Shown: positions 51,111-61,397 of the stretch, in pieces
Numbering within the stretch: the first letter of the stretch is position 1
Layout: each line of letters begins with the position of its first letter
Assembly (NCBI GenBank): GCA_914767885.1
Contig: CAJZBQ010000001.1
Location: 744,001-808,000, forward strand
Length of the DNA stretch: 64,000 nt
Direction of reading: 5' to 3'
Source: Blepharisma stoltei
Lineage: Eukaryota > Ciliophora > Heterotrichea > Heterotrichida > Blepharismidae
The notes under the pieces: generated by a model
What the model saw: only the letters and a program-made list of their open reading frames with translations
Told to the model about the DNA's origin: nothing
Database searches by the model: none
Made by a program: the position numbers and the translations under genes

Positions 51111-54100
51111 ATGGATTCAGGTAAAAAGTCAAAAAAGAGCTTAATGTCTGAAGACGAAATTTTACAAAATTTAGGCAGATGAGGTGGCTTAGAAGCTGAA
51201 CAAATCATAGAAAAAACAAGTGTGACCAAAATTGAAATTTCTTTAGAAGTCCTCGACAATATGAGCTTTTTAAGTTCCTTTGAAAATATTCGAAGCTTGA
51301 CTTTGGTCGCTTTAATGATTGAAAAAATAGAAGGGCTTAATCACATGCAGTTCCTAGAAGAAGTCTGGCTTGACCAAAATTTTATTTCGAAAATAGAAGG
51401 ATTAGAATTTTCAGTCAACCTAAAAAGGTTGCATATCTCTAATAACAAAATCGAAATTATAGAAGGCCTCGAGAACTGTGAAAACCTAGAAGTCCTCTGG
51501 CTTAATGAAAACAAAATAGACAGCTTGGACGGACTATGGCGGCTTAAATCATTAAAGCAGCTTTGAGTCGCCAAAAACAAAATCGTCAAAATCGGCTCAA
51601 CATTGACAAATCTAAAGAAACTTTATGATCTTAACCTGTCAGGAAACTTAATTGGGAGCTTTAAAGACGTCCTGAACTTAAAAAGTCTGCCAGCCCTTGA
51701 CATTTTGACTCTAAATGACCCTCATTTTACTGAAAATCCAGTCTGTAATTTGTGCAATTATCAGACGTTTATGATTTTTCAGTTCCCAAAAGTAAAGAAA
51801 TTGGATACTTATAGTATCACAGACGAGGCCAGAAGCTACGCAGAGGCTACTTTTTTGAAGAAACAGATGTATTATAATATGAGGATAAAAACAATCAAAA
51901 GGACAGCTTCAAATATAAAAATTGCACTTACAAATTTAGCACAGAAATACCAGCAGTTTTTATTTGATGATCTTCTACCACTCGAAAAAGAACTCAAATT
52001 AACTGAAAGCGAGTGCGAAAATAGGATGAACCCTAAAGAAAGCATTGGAGAATTGTATATCTATAATCCCGCAAATGCTTTAGACTCTGAGCCTATAAGT
52101 GTAATAATCCCCAAACTCCAAAAAAAGACCCAAGCTCTGCAAAAAGAAATATCCAGGGAATATAAAAACATTAAAAATGTTGACAATATCTGCCATTTAC
52201 TTCAGCACAAAGTAGAAAGAATGTGCAAAGAAAACATAAATCGGCTTATCACAGAGCTAGACACAGGTGGGAATATTAGGTTTGAAGAAGGCAAACCTGC
52301 CGATAACTGATACACAAGCTGCGTGGATTTATTGTTATCCCGTTATAAAGGGCTACCACAAGTAAAAGTCACCAAAGTTACGAGGATCCACAACCGATTC
52401 TTGAGAAATCGCTTTGAAGAGAAGCTGGACCAGGTCACTGACACGTCAAGCTCTACCTATAAGCGGAGTTTAGAGTACTTATTTTATGGGATTGACACAA
52501 ATTTACCGTCAGAAATCCATAGGGTTATGGAAGAAGGGTTTAGAACTCCTGATGAGTATAGAGATATAAACCTCCCAGGGTGCATCCCGCTAGTAAATTC
52601 AGTGCAGACTGCTGAGCTGTCAAGGCTGAGAAGCTGTGATATAGAGACAGATAGGATTTTTCAGTCTTCAGGGCAGCTGCTGATATGTAAAGTGTTTATT
52701 GGGGATGGAGTAGAAGAAAGCAAGGTTTCTACGTATAGGAGCAAAATGACAGTAGCAGAAGCCTGGCACCAGTTGCCTGTTATGCTTATTTGAAAAATAA
52801 TTGCTTTGAATATACAATAAAAGGCCTTTTTTATAATAAGTATAGAAAATCAATACTATAAGCTTATAATAAGGTATTTTTACTAGGCATAGACCAGAAG
52901 GAAAGTGCTGAGCAGTACACAGAACCCGAGAAGATGACCCAAAAATCAAGCTTTGGTTTATATTTGACAATACATTGGTATTACCAGAATACCTAGTAGA
53001 GTTTGAATATGTAGGAGGAAATCTAAGCCTAAAAGAAATCCCAGAAGGCTTAGAAACTGAAGAACTTGAAAAATCTGAGCTAAGCTCTTTCACCTTATCT
53101 TTATCTGCATTTATAGATCTCTGCAAGACAGACCATGAAATCAAACATATAAAAATCGACCCAAAACTGCCTAAAAGGTCTACAATTGCAGAAATAACTG
53201 AGCAGGCATTGTATAAAGCATCAAAAGAGCTGAATATTTTGAATATCACTAGTCTAAATTTATCGTGCAATAATATCAGTAATTTATCAGCAATAAAAGC
53301 GGCAGAAAACCTAGAACATCTTTGCTTGAGTTTTAACTGTGTTGAGTCAATAGAAGACTTAAAAGGCTGCTATAACCTAAGAAAGCTTGATTTAAGCCAC
53401 AATTTAATTACCTGGCTTGACTATGTAGAAGGACTGGTCTCTCTTGAAGCACTGCATATTTCTCACAACAATATTGCTGATATAAGAAATTTATTCAAGC
53501 TAAACCATGTAAAAGAACTATACTCTTTTATTATAATTATAAGGATTACTAATGAATTTCTTATAATAAAAGAATTTTTAGTCTATATAAAAAAGCAGCG
53601 TATATTAAAACTGTCAATGATTGGAAACCCTATAGCTTCTCATACAAGATACAGACAGCTTATTCTAATATCATCAAAAAAACTGGCTATGCTGGACTGA
53701 GAAAAAATTCCTTCAGACGAAAAAGAAGAATTCAGCAGCCAAAGCACAATCTCAATTACCCTGGATATGGTGAAGTCTCAATCCAGCTTTGAAATTGATA
53801 TATTTTCTAAGCCAAAAACAGATTGGATTATGTCACAAGAAAAATTAATCCTAAACAACCAAAAATTAACAACTTTGCAAGGCGTCGAAATATTTAACAA
53901 CCTAAAAGTACTTTCCTGTGCAGGAAATATGATAAAAGAAATCGCAGGGCTCAATAGATGTATACTGCTAGAAGAGCTGTGTTTAGAAAATAACATGATT
54001 TCTATAATAGAAAACTTACAAAGTCTAGTGTATCTGAAAAAGCTTAATCTAGGCAGAAATTTTATCAGTAAAATTGAGAATTTAAAGGACTCAAAATGCC

Positions 54101-55446
54101 TCACACAGCTTTCGCTCGAGGACAATTTAATTGAGTCACTGGCAGGTGTTGAAGATTTACAAGGGATTATGGAGCTTTATATATGAAATAACAAACTTTC
54201 TAACCTAAAAGAAATTCTGCTGCTAAAAGGGCTGCCAAAACTTATGATTTTAGATATATACGGCAACCCGCTTTCTAAAGAGCAGAATTCCCGACTTTAT
54301 ATGATTTTTAACCTGAAAAAGCTTAAGGTGTTAGATGGGGTTGGGGTAGAAAGTTCAGAGCAGCACTACGCTAAAGAGTCATACGGCGGAAAACTAAGTG
54401 AAGATATATTACAGAGCCGCTTAAATGGGATTCATCAGTTTGATATAAGAGTATTAGATTTATCGTCAGCAAAACTGAAATCTTTTGACAATGTGTTTAA
54501 CCAAGAATTATTCCCTAACCTTGTAGAACTCAATTTGACGGATAACCATTTAGTATCTTTAAGGTGCTTTGGGTTTATGCCGAGGCTTGCTAAGCTGCAG
54601 CTATGCAAAAATAAAATCGAGTCTTTAAGCTGTAACGATGCTAAAGGGATTTCTGCGCTACCGAATTTAGAAGCGCTAGATTTGTCGTATAATAGCTTAG
54701 AAAGCTTATATGGGCTGCAGTTTGGAAAGCTCTCACTACTAAGAGTGCTGGTGTGCTCTAATAATCAGATAGAAAATATTGAGTACTTGGAAAATCTGAT
54801 TAATTTAAGAGAATTGGATTTGGCTGCAAATAATATAAAACAAATAGATTTCAATTCATTAGCAAATCAGCCAAATTTAAGATTTCTAAGACTTGATGAA
54901 AATAGGATCCGAAGTTTATCAAATCTTGGGCATCTAGCCAAACTGCAGTGTTTACAGATCGCTTCTAATAGAATTCAAGACTATTTAGAACTTGATAAGC
55001 TAGGAGACCTGAATAACTTAATGGAGCTTGGAATTTCAAATAACCCAATTTCCAGGAAAACTCCATACAGGATCAGCGTATACTAAATTGCCCTGGATTT
55101 GCCTTAATAATGATTTTTTAATAAAAAAAATAATTCAATTTAATTCAGCATAATCAAAAGAATCCCCCAGCTCATGTTTTTAGATGGCCAAGATGTGACT
55201 CCAGACGAAAAAGAAAAAATTGATAACGTTCAAGATGTAAAGCCATCACCATTAGTCCATCTTGCCCCACAGAATATAAATAAATTAGCTGGAATAAAGC
55301 TGACTTCTGTCAACCTAGACACAGTTTTTGGGAAAAGTGAGAGGGAACAGAATAAAAAACCTCCGAGCGCGCAGCTTGGAAATGTGCTGGGCGTGACACC
55401 TTTGACAAGTCTTCTAAAAGGCAAAGGGCCTAAAGGCAGAAGATAA
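51111..55446 (+). CDS. LRRC9: LRRC9 orthologue: leucine-rich repeats plus PARP-like domain
   Basis: ATG 51111 (MDSGKKSKKSL). Several blocks match LRRC9: NIRSLTLVALMIEKIEGLN, LNDPHFTENPVCNLCNYQT, FLKKQMYYNMRIKTIKR. Residues about 420-610 have the layout of an ADP-ribosyltransferase/PARP fold (LEYLFYGIDTNLPSEIHRVMEEGFR, GQLLICKVFIGDG, PEGKCWAVHRTREDDPKIKLWFIFDNTLVLPEYLVEFEY), but FYGID replaces FHGT. Two more LRR arrays follow to RIPQLMFLDGQDVTPDEKEKI. TGA Trp in GRWGGLEA, QLWVAKN, ADNWYTSC, KCWAVHR, MLDWEK, LYIWNNKL. IESs 52783-52891, 53521-53607, 55081-55152; about 1350 residues. Ciliary association is known for LRRC9 expression; role unknown. Confidence 0.88.
52783..52891. other. IES in LRRC9 (109 bp)
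   Basis: Between TA 52781-52782 and TA 52890-52891. Removal joins WHQLPV to RPEGKCW. Confidence 0.88.
53521..53607. other. IES in LRRC9 (87 bp), frame-neutral and stopless
   Basis: Between TA 53519-53520 and TA 53606-53607. Removal joins NHVKEL to KLSMIGNPI. Its length is a multiple of three with no stop in the host frame, so retention would add 29 residues. Confidence 0.7.
55081..55152. other. IES in LRRC9 (72 bp)
   Basis: Between TA 55079-55080 and TA 55151-55152. Removal joins YRISV to IKRIPQLMFLDG. Confidence 0.88.
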
Positions 55447-55505
55447 TTCTGATTTTGGCTTGTTTAAACTAGTTTATTATCATATCTAATCATTTATGAA
55501 TATAA

Positions 55506-56724
55506 ATGGGACAAGTAAATTGTTCAAACTGCACCTGCAACAAAAAAGAAAATGAGCTTAACGTCGAGCTCGACCTCAAAGAAGACCCCCAACGCCAAGA
55601 AGCAACTGCGGAAGACAGTTTTTCCCCAATTTCCAAAAACCTGTCAAAATCTTCTTCTAAATCCTCATTGAAAAATCATAATTTTTCGCAATACACCCAG
55701 CAGATAATAAAACTCCAAGCTTTATGAAGAGGCTACCAAACTCGTAAACTTTATACACACTTGAAAGGCAGTAAATCTCTTAGTCCTTTTCTTCTTGTGC
55801 GAATATTCACTTTTGAGGATTTTTACAGTGAAAAATTAAAATTTAGGTTTTAAGGCAAGCCATCGAAATTAAATAGAATTTTTTCTATTATTTATAATAT
55901 ATTAAAAAAAAACCCAAAAAGCAGAATTTTTACAATTATAGGGAGCTAGAAAATCTCATTTTTCTCCTTTAGAAGCTAAAGAGACTTCAAAACTTAAATT
56001 CAATACCAATGAACGTGAAGAGCGGCTTCCTTACACTTATAAAAGTGGTGCTGTATACATTGGCCAATGAAAAGGCACCAACAGAGATGGCTATGGCAGC
56101 CAAAAATGGCCTGACGACGCAAAGTACGAAGGCCAATGGAAAAATAACAAAGCAAATGGCCATGGCAAATTTTGACATGTTGACGGCGACATTTTCGAAG
56201 GCAATTGGCAAGACGAAAAAGCTAACGGCAAAGGCGTCTATTTCCATTTAAACGGCGCTAGATACGAAGGAGACTGAAAAAACGATCTGCAAGAAGGCTA
56301 CGGAATTGAAGTCTGGATGGACACAAGTCGCTATGAAGGCTTCTACAAGGCTGGAAAAAAGCATGGTTTTGGGATGTACGTCTGAAATGACGGAAGTAAA
56401 TACGTAGGACAGTGGGTTGACAATAAAATTAGTGGGAGAGGAATATATACATGGCTGGATGGGAGGAGGTATGAAGGGGAATGACAAAATAATAATATGC
56501 ATGGGTATGGGATTTATCAGTGGAGGGATGGCAGAAGGTATGAAGGAGAGTATAGGTTTGACAAAAAACACGGAAGAGGGGTTTATACCTGGGCGGATGG
56601 GAAAAAGTATGATGGGGAGTGGAGGAACGGAAAACAGCATGGAGAAGGAATGCATATTTTTCCGAATGGAGAGACCAGGAGAGCAATTTGGCAGGATGGG
56701 AAAAAGATCAGGAATCTTGACTAA
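55506..56724 (+). CDS. MORN-repeat protein with IQ motif and acylation signal
   Basis: ATG 55506; [11 protein letters not shown] fits N-myristoylation plus palmitoylation. An IQ-like helix ([17 protein letters not shown]) is followed by IES 55774-55948. After it ([16 protein letters not shown]) come about nine MORN repeats, each with YxGxWxxxxxxGxG: [98 protein letters not shown]. The repeat Trp is TGA in several (for example 56067, 56275), the best internal proof of the code. A membrane-tethered calmodulin-binding MORN scaffold. About 345 residues, stop TAA 56722-56724. Confidence 0.9.
55774..55948. other. IES in MORN gene (175 bp)
   Basis: Between TA 55772-55773 and TA 55947-55948. Removal joins HLKGS to RKSHFSPLE. 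Confidence 0.78.
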
Positions 56725-56869
56725 TGTAATTCATTATTTTTTAAACCGGATAAATTCGTAAGAAAACAGTCTGAATCCATTTTAAAATTTTAAATAATCA
56801 GAAAATCTCAATTTTCTATCAAAACTGAGTGTTTCCTCAACTAAATTTTTATATAGCCGTTTATTATAT

Positions 56870-57922
56870 ATGAAATATTTTTCAATCCTCCTCTTGATTC
56901 CTTGTGTATGCTCTTTTAAATATCTTTCAGCAACTGTCCATTCACAAGATGTCAAGCCTATCCCAAAGCGAGATCCATGACACCCTCACCTTTATTTAGT
57001 CCATGACGAAGTGGGAGATGGCTATGAAATTCGAAATTCCCATGAGTTTTATGATGTATCTGTAAGCTTTCTGGAGACAAAAGAAAGCTCCCCAGGCGTT
57101 ATGAACTGTGAATGCAGATTCGTTCAAAGTGATTTAACTGATGAAGAAGACTCAACAGAATTTTTACAAGTAATCACTCCAAATACCCAGAAAAGGCTAG
57201 AAGTAGCCCAACAGCAGGAAAAAGAAAGGTTAAAAGAAATTCCAATTGGGGTGAATCCACAGTTTGTGCAGAGCACTAAGCCTTTAAGAGTCGACACAAG
57301 GAGAGAGATAAGAAACCCTCAGCTGATTGAAACGAATGAGAATTTAGAAATGCAAAAGAAAGAGAAAAGCTATGAAACTGCAAAGCAAAATCTAGAAATC
57401 CCACAAGAAAACAGCTATAAAAGGGTAGAAGTGCCCTCTTCAGGCTATGAAAACAATAGTGAATATCAGCCAATGCTGGCGCCAAGAGTTTTTGAAGCTC
57501 CTAAGCAGCATTTTTTCAGGGATTCCCCACCTCCTGCACCTTATTATGCTGAAGCAAGGCCATTGTACCAGCCTCAGGTATTTCAAAATGAATATAAAGC
57601 TAGCTATAGCCCAGAAAGTTACCCTCCTCCACAATATATTGAAGAAAGAGCTCAAGGGTCTCAATATATTAAAGAAAGGTCCCAAGAATACGCTCCAAAA
57701 TATGTGGAAGAAAGGCCGCCACAATATGTCGAGGAGAGACCTCAAGTTTATCAATATAGCAACGATGCTTCACAAGTGCCAGTTTATCAGGATGAAAGAG
57801 CTACTTATCAGCCACAATCAGCAGAGTACTATGATCCAAGATATATTTCCAATTCTAATTCCCCACCTTTAAATTCGAATAAAAAATCCTATTCCAATTG
57901 AAAGCGGAATTTTTTTAAATAA
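56870..57922 (+). CDS. Secreted protein with QYxEERxQ repeats
   Basis: Signal peptide MKYFSILLLIPCVCSF. TGA Trp in KRDPWHPHLY. A short beta-rich domain with two Cys (GVMNCECRFVQSDL) is followed by a Gln/Glu-rich helix (EVAQQQEKERLKE). The repeat region is rich in Pro/Tyr, with units such as QYIEERAQGS, QYIKERSQEY, KYVEERPP, QYVEERPQVY. It ends NSYSN-type with a final TGA Trp (YSNWKRNFFK) and TAA 57920-57922. About 350 residues. Probably an extracellular or granule matrix component; no family recognised. Confidence 0.78.
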
Positions 57923-58352
57923 ATTCTAAAAAAAAATAAATTAAATACAATGTTTTTGAATTTTAATTTATTTTATGAAGAATTAATTTAAATCAATTCA
58001 TCCTGAAACTGTTTAAAATAATATTCTACTTGATCCTTTTTCATTAAGGTCATGCTAATTTTATAAAAATTAGTACTTCTTTCAGCGATAAAATTTTCCT
58101 TTTTCAAAAAAATTTATTCAATTTAAAACGAGGTTTAATACCCGAAAAATGGAAATTTTACCAATAATTTGTGTCAATTTACAGGAGAAGTAAGGTAGTC
58201 TACGTATACCCGCCTTATCCTTACTTTCTCTATTTAATAATTTTTAATCATATAAATTTGTCTAATGACTTTAGTCAAGTTTTCTTATTTTATTAAATAA
58301 AAAAATTACCTTTTAAAGAGCTAGGCAGAAATTATAAGTTATAAAAATTTAG
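57923..58352. other. Intergenic with remnant of the second MITE family
   Basis: 58105-58195 (TTCAATTTAAAACGAGG.., ATGGAAATTTTACCAATAA, GTGTCAATTTACAGGAGAAGTAAGG) aligns with the right end of the element at 44860-45630. Nothing else seen. Confidence 0.6.
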
Positions 58353-60200
58353 TTAATTTTCCCTAAATTTATTAACGCTTGAAAGAATGTATCTATTCAT
58401 CGCTTCTTTGTAGTCTGGGAAGGTATATAGTCTATTGGCTATTTTTCTTCTATTACAGCATTTAAAACTTAACAGATAAGCTTTGGATTCATAAAAAAAT
58501 ACTTTTATTATTCCATCACAAGAGAAAATAGCCAAAATACTATAATATCCAGGGAAATAGTTCAAGTCAACTATCACATAATCCCCAGTCCCCTCTTCAA
58601 TCAAAAGGTCATAGCTTAGCATCCCTAGTCCTGTAAATTCTTTCAAATGCCTATTAGTTTCCTCCACAACTACCTCATTTATCTCTTGCACAGGAGGCAG
58701 CATTCTAAGCCCACTCGGCAACTCTTTAGCACTATCAAACAAAATAAAATCATTTTCATCCAGCGCAAATGAATCTTTAGGAGTCACCTGGAACTCGTCT
58801 CCTAGCACATAAACCTTATAAACTCCTCCTAAATGACTGACCCATTCAGATATTACAATGTCTCCGTATATAAATTTGAATGCATCTTTTAGGCCTTCTT
58901 GATTTTTTACTAGAGCCATGCTATGGCTTCCTTTAACTTGGCAGGCCACATTGGTTTTCACAATACATGGGAATTTTATGTTTTCTTGGGTCAGCAGCTC
59001 TGGAGCTCGTACTGTGATATTTTGGCTTTCTATTAGAATAGGGTTAAACTGGCTAAGAAATTCTCTTCGAGAATTGGTGATTCGGAGCCCTTCAAGGGGG
59101 TCTAATAGCAAGACATTTGGGTGGCTTTCTAAGTAAGCTCGCAAATTGTCAAGCCCTTCTTGGTCTTCTGGCTTTCCAGACAGCATCATATCAGTGACCT
59201 TATGGACAATAACATCAAAATTCCCTAAGCTCTCAATAGGCGCTCTTAGTTCAATCGGCATATAAAAAACTTTGGAATTTGACACAAAAGCGCCTTGTTT
59301 ACCAGTTTCTAATTTTTTTCGTAAATGTGGGAAATAATAGCCGACTTTGACCTGGTTTGACTCAGGAGTTTCATTATTCAAGTAATTTATGGTAGGGATC
59401 AGCTGCGATAAACAGACTATCCCAGCTTTTGGCATATATTGAGGGTTGGCTTCTCTGATCCTTTTTAAGTTTTGGTCAAGGCTGTATGGAATAGCATTAA
59501 TTCATATTGAGGTGACCCCGAGTAAATTTCCCATCAAAACGTCGCGGTCTAATAAGTCGCCTACAATGACGGCTTCTTCTTTAGTTAAATTCATCCTTTC
59601 AAGGATAATTTCTAGCATTTTTGGGTTAGGCTTGCGAACGCCGACATATGCAGAAACGACTAGTACGTCTATAAATGGGGTAATGCCAAGCTGCTCAAGC
59701 ATCTGTTCGTGCTTTACAGGGTGAGCTGAGTTAGAAGCTAATGCAATTTGATAGCCAAGCCTTTTCAGCTCTCTTAAAGTATCTAAAGTATCAGGCCACA
59801 GCTCATAAATCCCTTGCTGGATCGCTTCACGACCTGAAAAAATTTCATCAAAAACAGGTAAAAGATCATAATAAATTTCCCTATTTTCACTTGTTCCTGC
59901 AGCTGTATTTTGTCTGTCAACCAAAACTTGTATAGCTTGCTCTGACATACGATATTCAGTGTATACCTCAGTCGATATGTTTTTTTGTTTTCGCACTCCG
60001 ATATTTAAGGTGTTGAGATCATTAACATATTCCTCACGTGTATAGCTGCTGAGGCAGGGGAAGCGGTCTTGAAGATTCCGGGCTACTAATTGGTCATAGA
60101 CGTACCCATAATACACTTTGCAACGCTCAAAAAGCATTTCTTTGTCTAGCTGATTAGATAGAGTCTGCCCGACATCAAAAACCACGCCTTTGATGACCAT
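58353..60200 (-). CDS. Bifunctional HAD hydrolase - inositol polyphosphate 5/6-kinase (ITPK) fusion
   Basis: One frame from ATG 60200. Residues 1-235 are a HAD-like hydrolase: FDVGQTL (nucleophile Asp), SNS motif in LASNSAHP, Lys in VRKPNPKM, acidic motif GDLLDRD. TGA Trp at TSIWINAIPYS connects to an ITPK domain: VGYYFPHLRKKLE, FDVIVHKVTDMM, LESHPNVLLLDP, PCIVKTNVACQVKGSHSMALV, VISEWVSHLGGVYKVYVLG, LSYDLLIEEGTGDYVIVDLNYFPGY. IES about 58428-58547 is removed to give FPGYTFPDYKEAM. ITPK phosphorylates inositol phosphates; the HAD half could act on an inositol or sugar phosphate. About 575 residues, stop TAA 58353. Confidence 0.87.
58428..58547. other. Probable IES in HAD-ITPK gene (120 bp), frame-neutral and stopless
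   Basis: Between TA 58426-58427 and TA 58546-58547. Encodes a Cys/Phe-rich stretch unlike ITPK; removal restores NYFPGYTFPDY. Confidence 0.65.
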
Positions 60201-60247
60201 ATATTATTCTTATTGCAAAAATATATTAAACTAGTTAATTATAAAGC

Positions 60248-60760
60248 CTATCTCACGATGTTCGCTACGAACTGCGTTGCTGCCATTCTCAGCCTGGAGT
60301 TCACTGACAATTTCATTTCATTGATTTCTTTTTCGATTTCTTTCAAAAAAGTGACGATAAACTCAATTAGCTTTTCTCTATAAAGCTGCTCCATGTGGGT
60401 ATGAATGATTAAGAAACTGATATCATACCCTTCTATAGGGACTCTTCTCATAATTAAAAATTGTTCTGCCCTCAGGGCTAAAAACTTCATGAACATTGAA
60501 GAAAGCAGCCTATCAAGGTCATCCACTTTTTTAAACCTCAGAGAGATTCTTGTGGAGTTTATTGAAGGCTCTATCAGGGTTTCTTCATATTTGGATCTCG
60601 TCAGGACGATCGGGGGTAATAAAAGTTCTTTAGATTTTCGAGTTTCGACTTCTGGCTTGTTGTGTCTTTCTTCATGCTGTGATGGGAAGTTCCTGATGTT
60701 CAAAGCGGAGTCCAAGGCTGCGCTGATTTCGCCCAAATACTCTTCGAGAGATCTTAACAT
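60248..60760 (-). CDS. ARPC4: Arp2/3 complex subunit ARPC4 (p20)
   Basis: 170 residues, full family length, no IES. Highly conserved blocks: NIRNFPSQHEERHNKPEVE, KSKELLLPPIVLTR, LIEPSINSTRISLRFK, KFLALRAEQFLIMRR, PIEGYDISFLIIHTHMEQLY, EKEINEMKLSVNSRLRMAATQF. ARPC4 forms the core of Arp2/3 with ARPC2 and contacts the mother actin filament. Starts MLRSLEEYLGEI, ends TAG, one of the few TAG stops in the window. Confidence 0.96.
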   Translation of the reverse strand: MLRSLEEYLGEISAALDSALNIRNFPSQHEERHNKPEVETRKSKELLLPPIVLTRSKYEETLIEPSINSTRISLRFKKVDDLDRLLSSMFMKFLALRAEQFLIMRRVPIEGYDISFLIIHTHMEQLYREKLIEFIVTFLKEIEKEINEMKLSVNSRLRMAATQFVANIVR

Positions 60761-60949
60761 AATAAATGGAAATGATTCAACTATTGCTAGATAAAGAGAA
60801 TAATTTAATAGGAAATATACAGTAGACTTAGCTTATATACTATTAAATTAGATTTTTCGTGTAATAAGCAAGAATAGCTCTATTTAAATTTATAGAATAT
60901 TAAATCGAATATTAATTACATATAATACAAATCGATATTACAGTTCAAT

Positions 60950-61130
60950 TCTCTTGCTAAATTGTACTCCACCATCATTGTGATAATTTAGCTTATCCTT
61001 GAAGTAATAAAATATTGATTTAAATTCGCTTAAAAGATCATAAATTTTAGTTTTTATCAGATAGCTTTGCTAAAAAATGCACCAAATAAGACAGTTTCTG
61101 CAAAACTCCTTCATTTTCTATTTTATATTT
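60950..61130 (-). pseudogene. Truncated diverged copy of the 3' end of the next gene
   Basis: Bases here (ACTCCACCATCATTGTG, AAAAATGCACCAAATA, GACAGTTTCTGCAAAACTCC) align with 61430-61640 of the HExxH gene but carry frame breaks and indels. The rest of 60761-61397 shows nothing. Confidence 0.6.
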
Positions 61131-61397
61131 TTAATCAAAGCATTTAAAGATTATGAATACTAATATTTTAACTTCTGAGACTCCAATATATTAAATGAGA
61201 TTTTTATGATTCTTTCTGTGAAATAGCCAAATAAAATTTTATAGGGGGATTCAACGAAATTCAAAAAATTTATATAAGTATAATAAATATTACGTAGAAT
61301 TTGCACATTGAGGTGAATTATTTTCGCAACTTATATATTGAAGACTGCCGAATCTAAAGCTAGGATTTTAATTATAACTAATTAAATCAACTATTAA

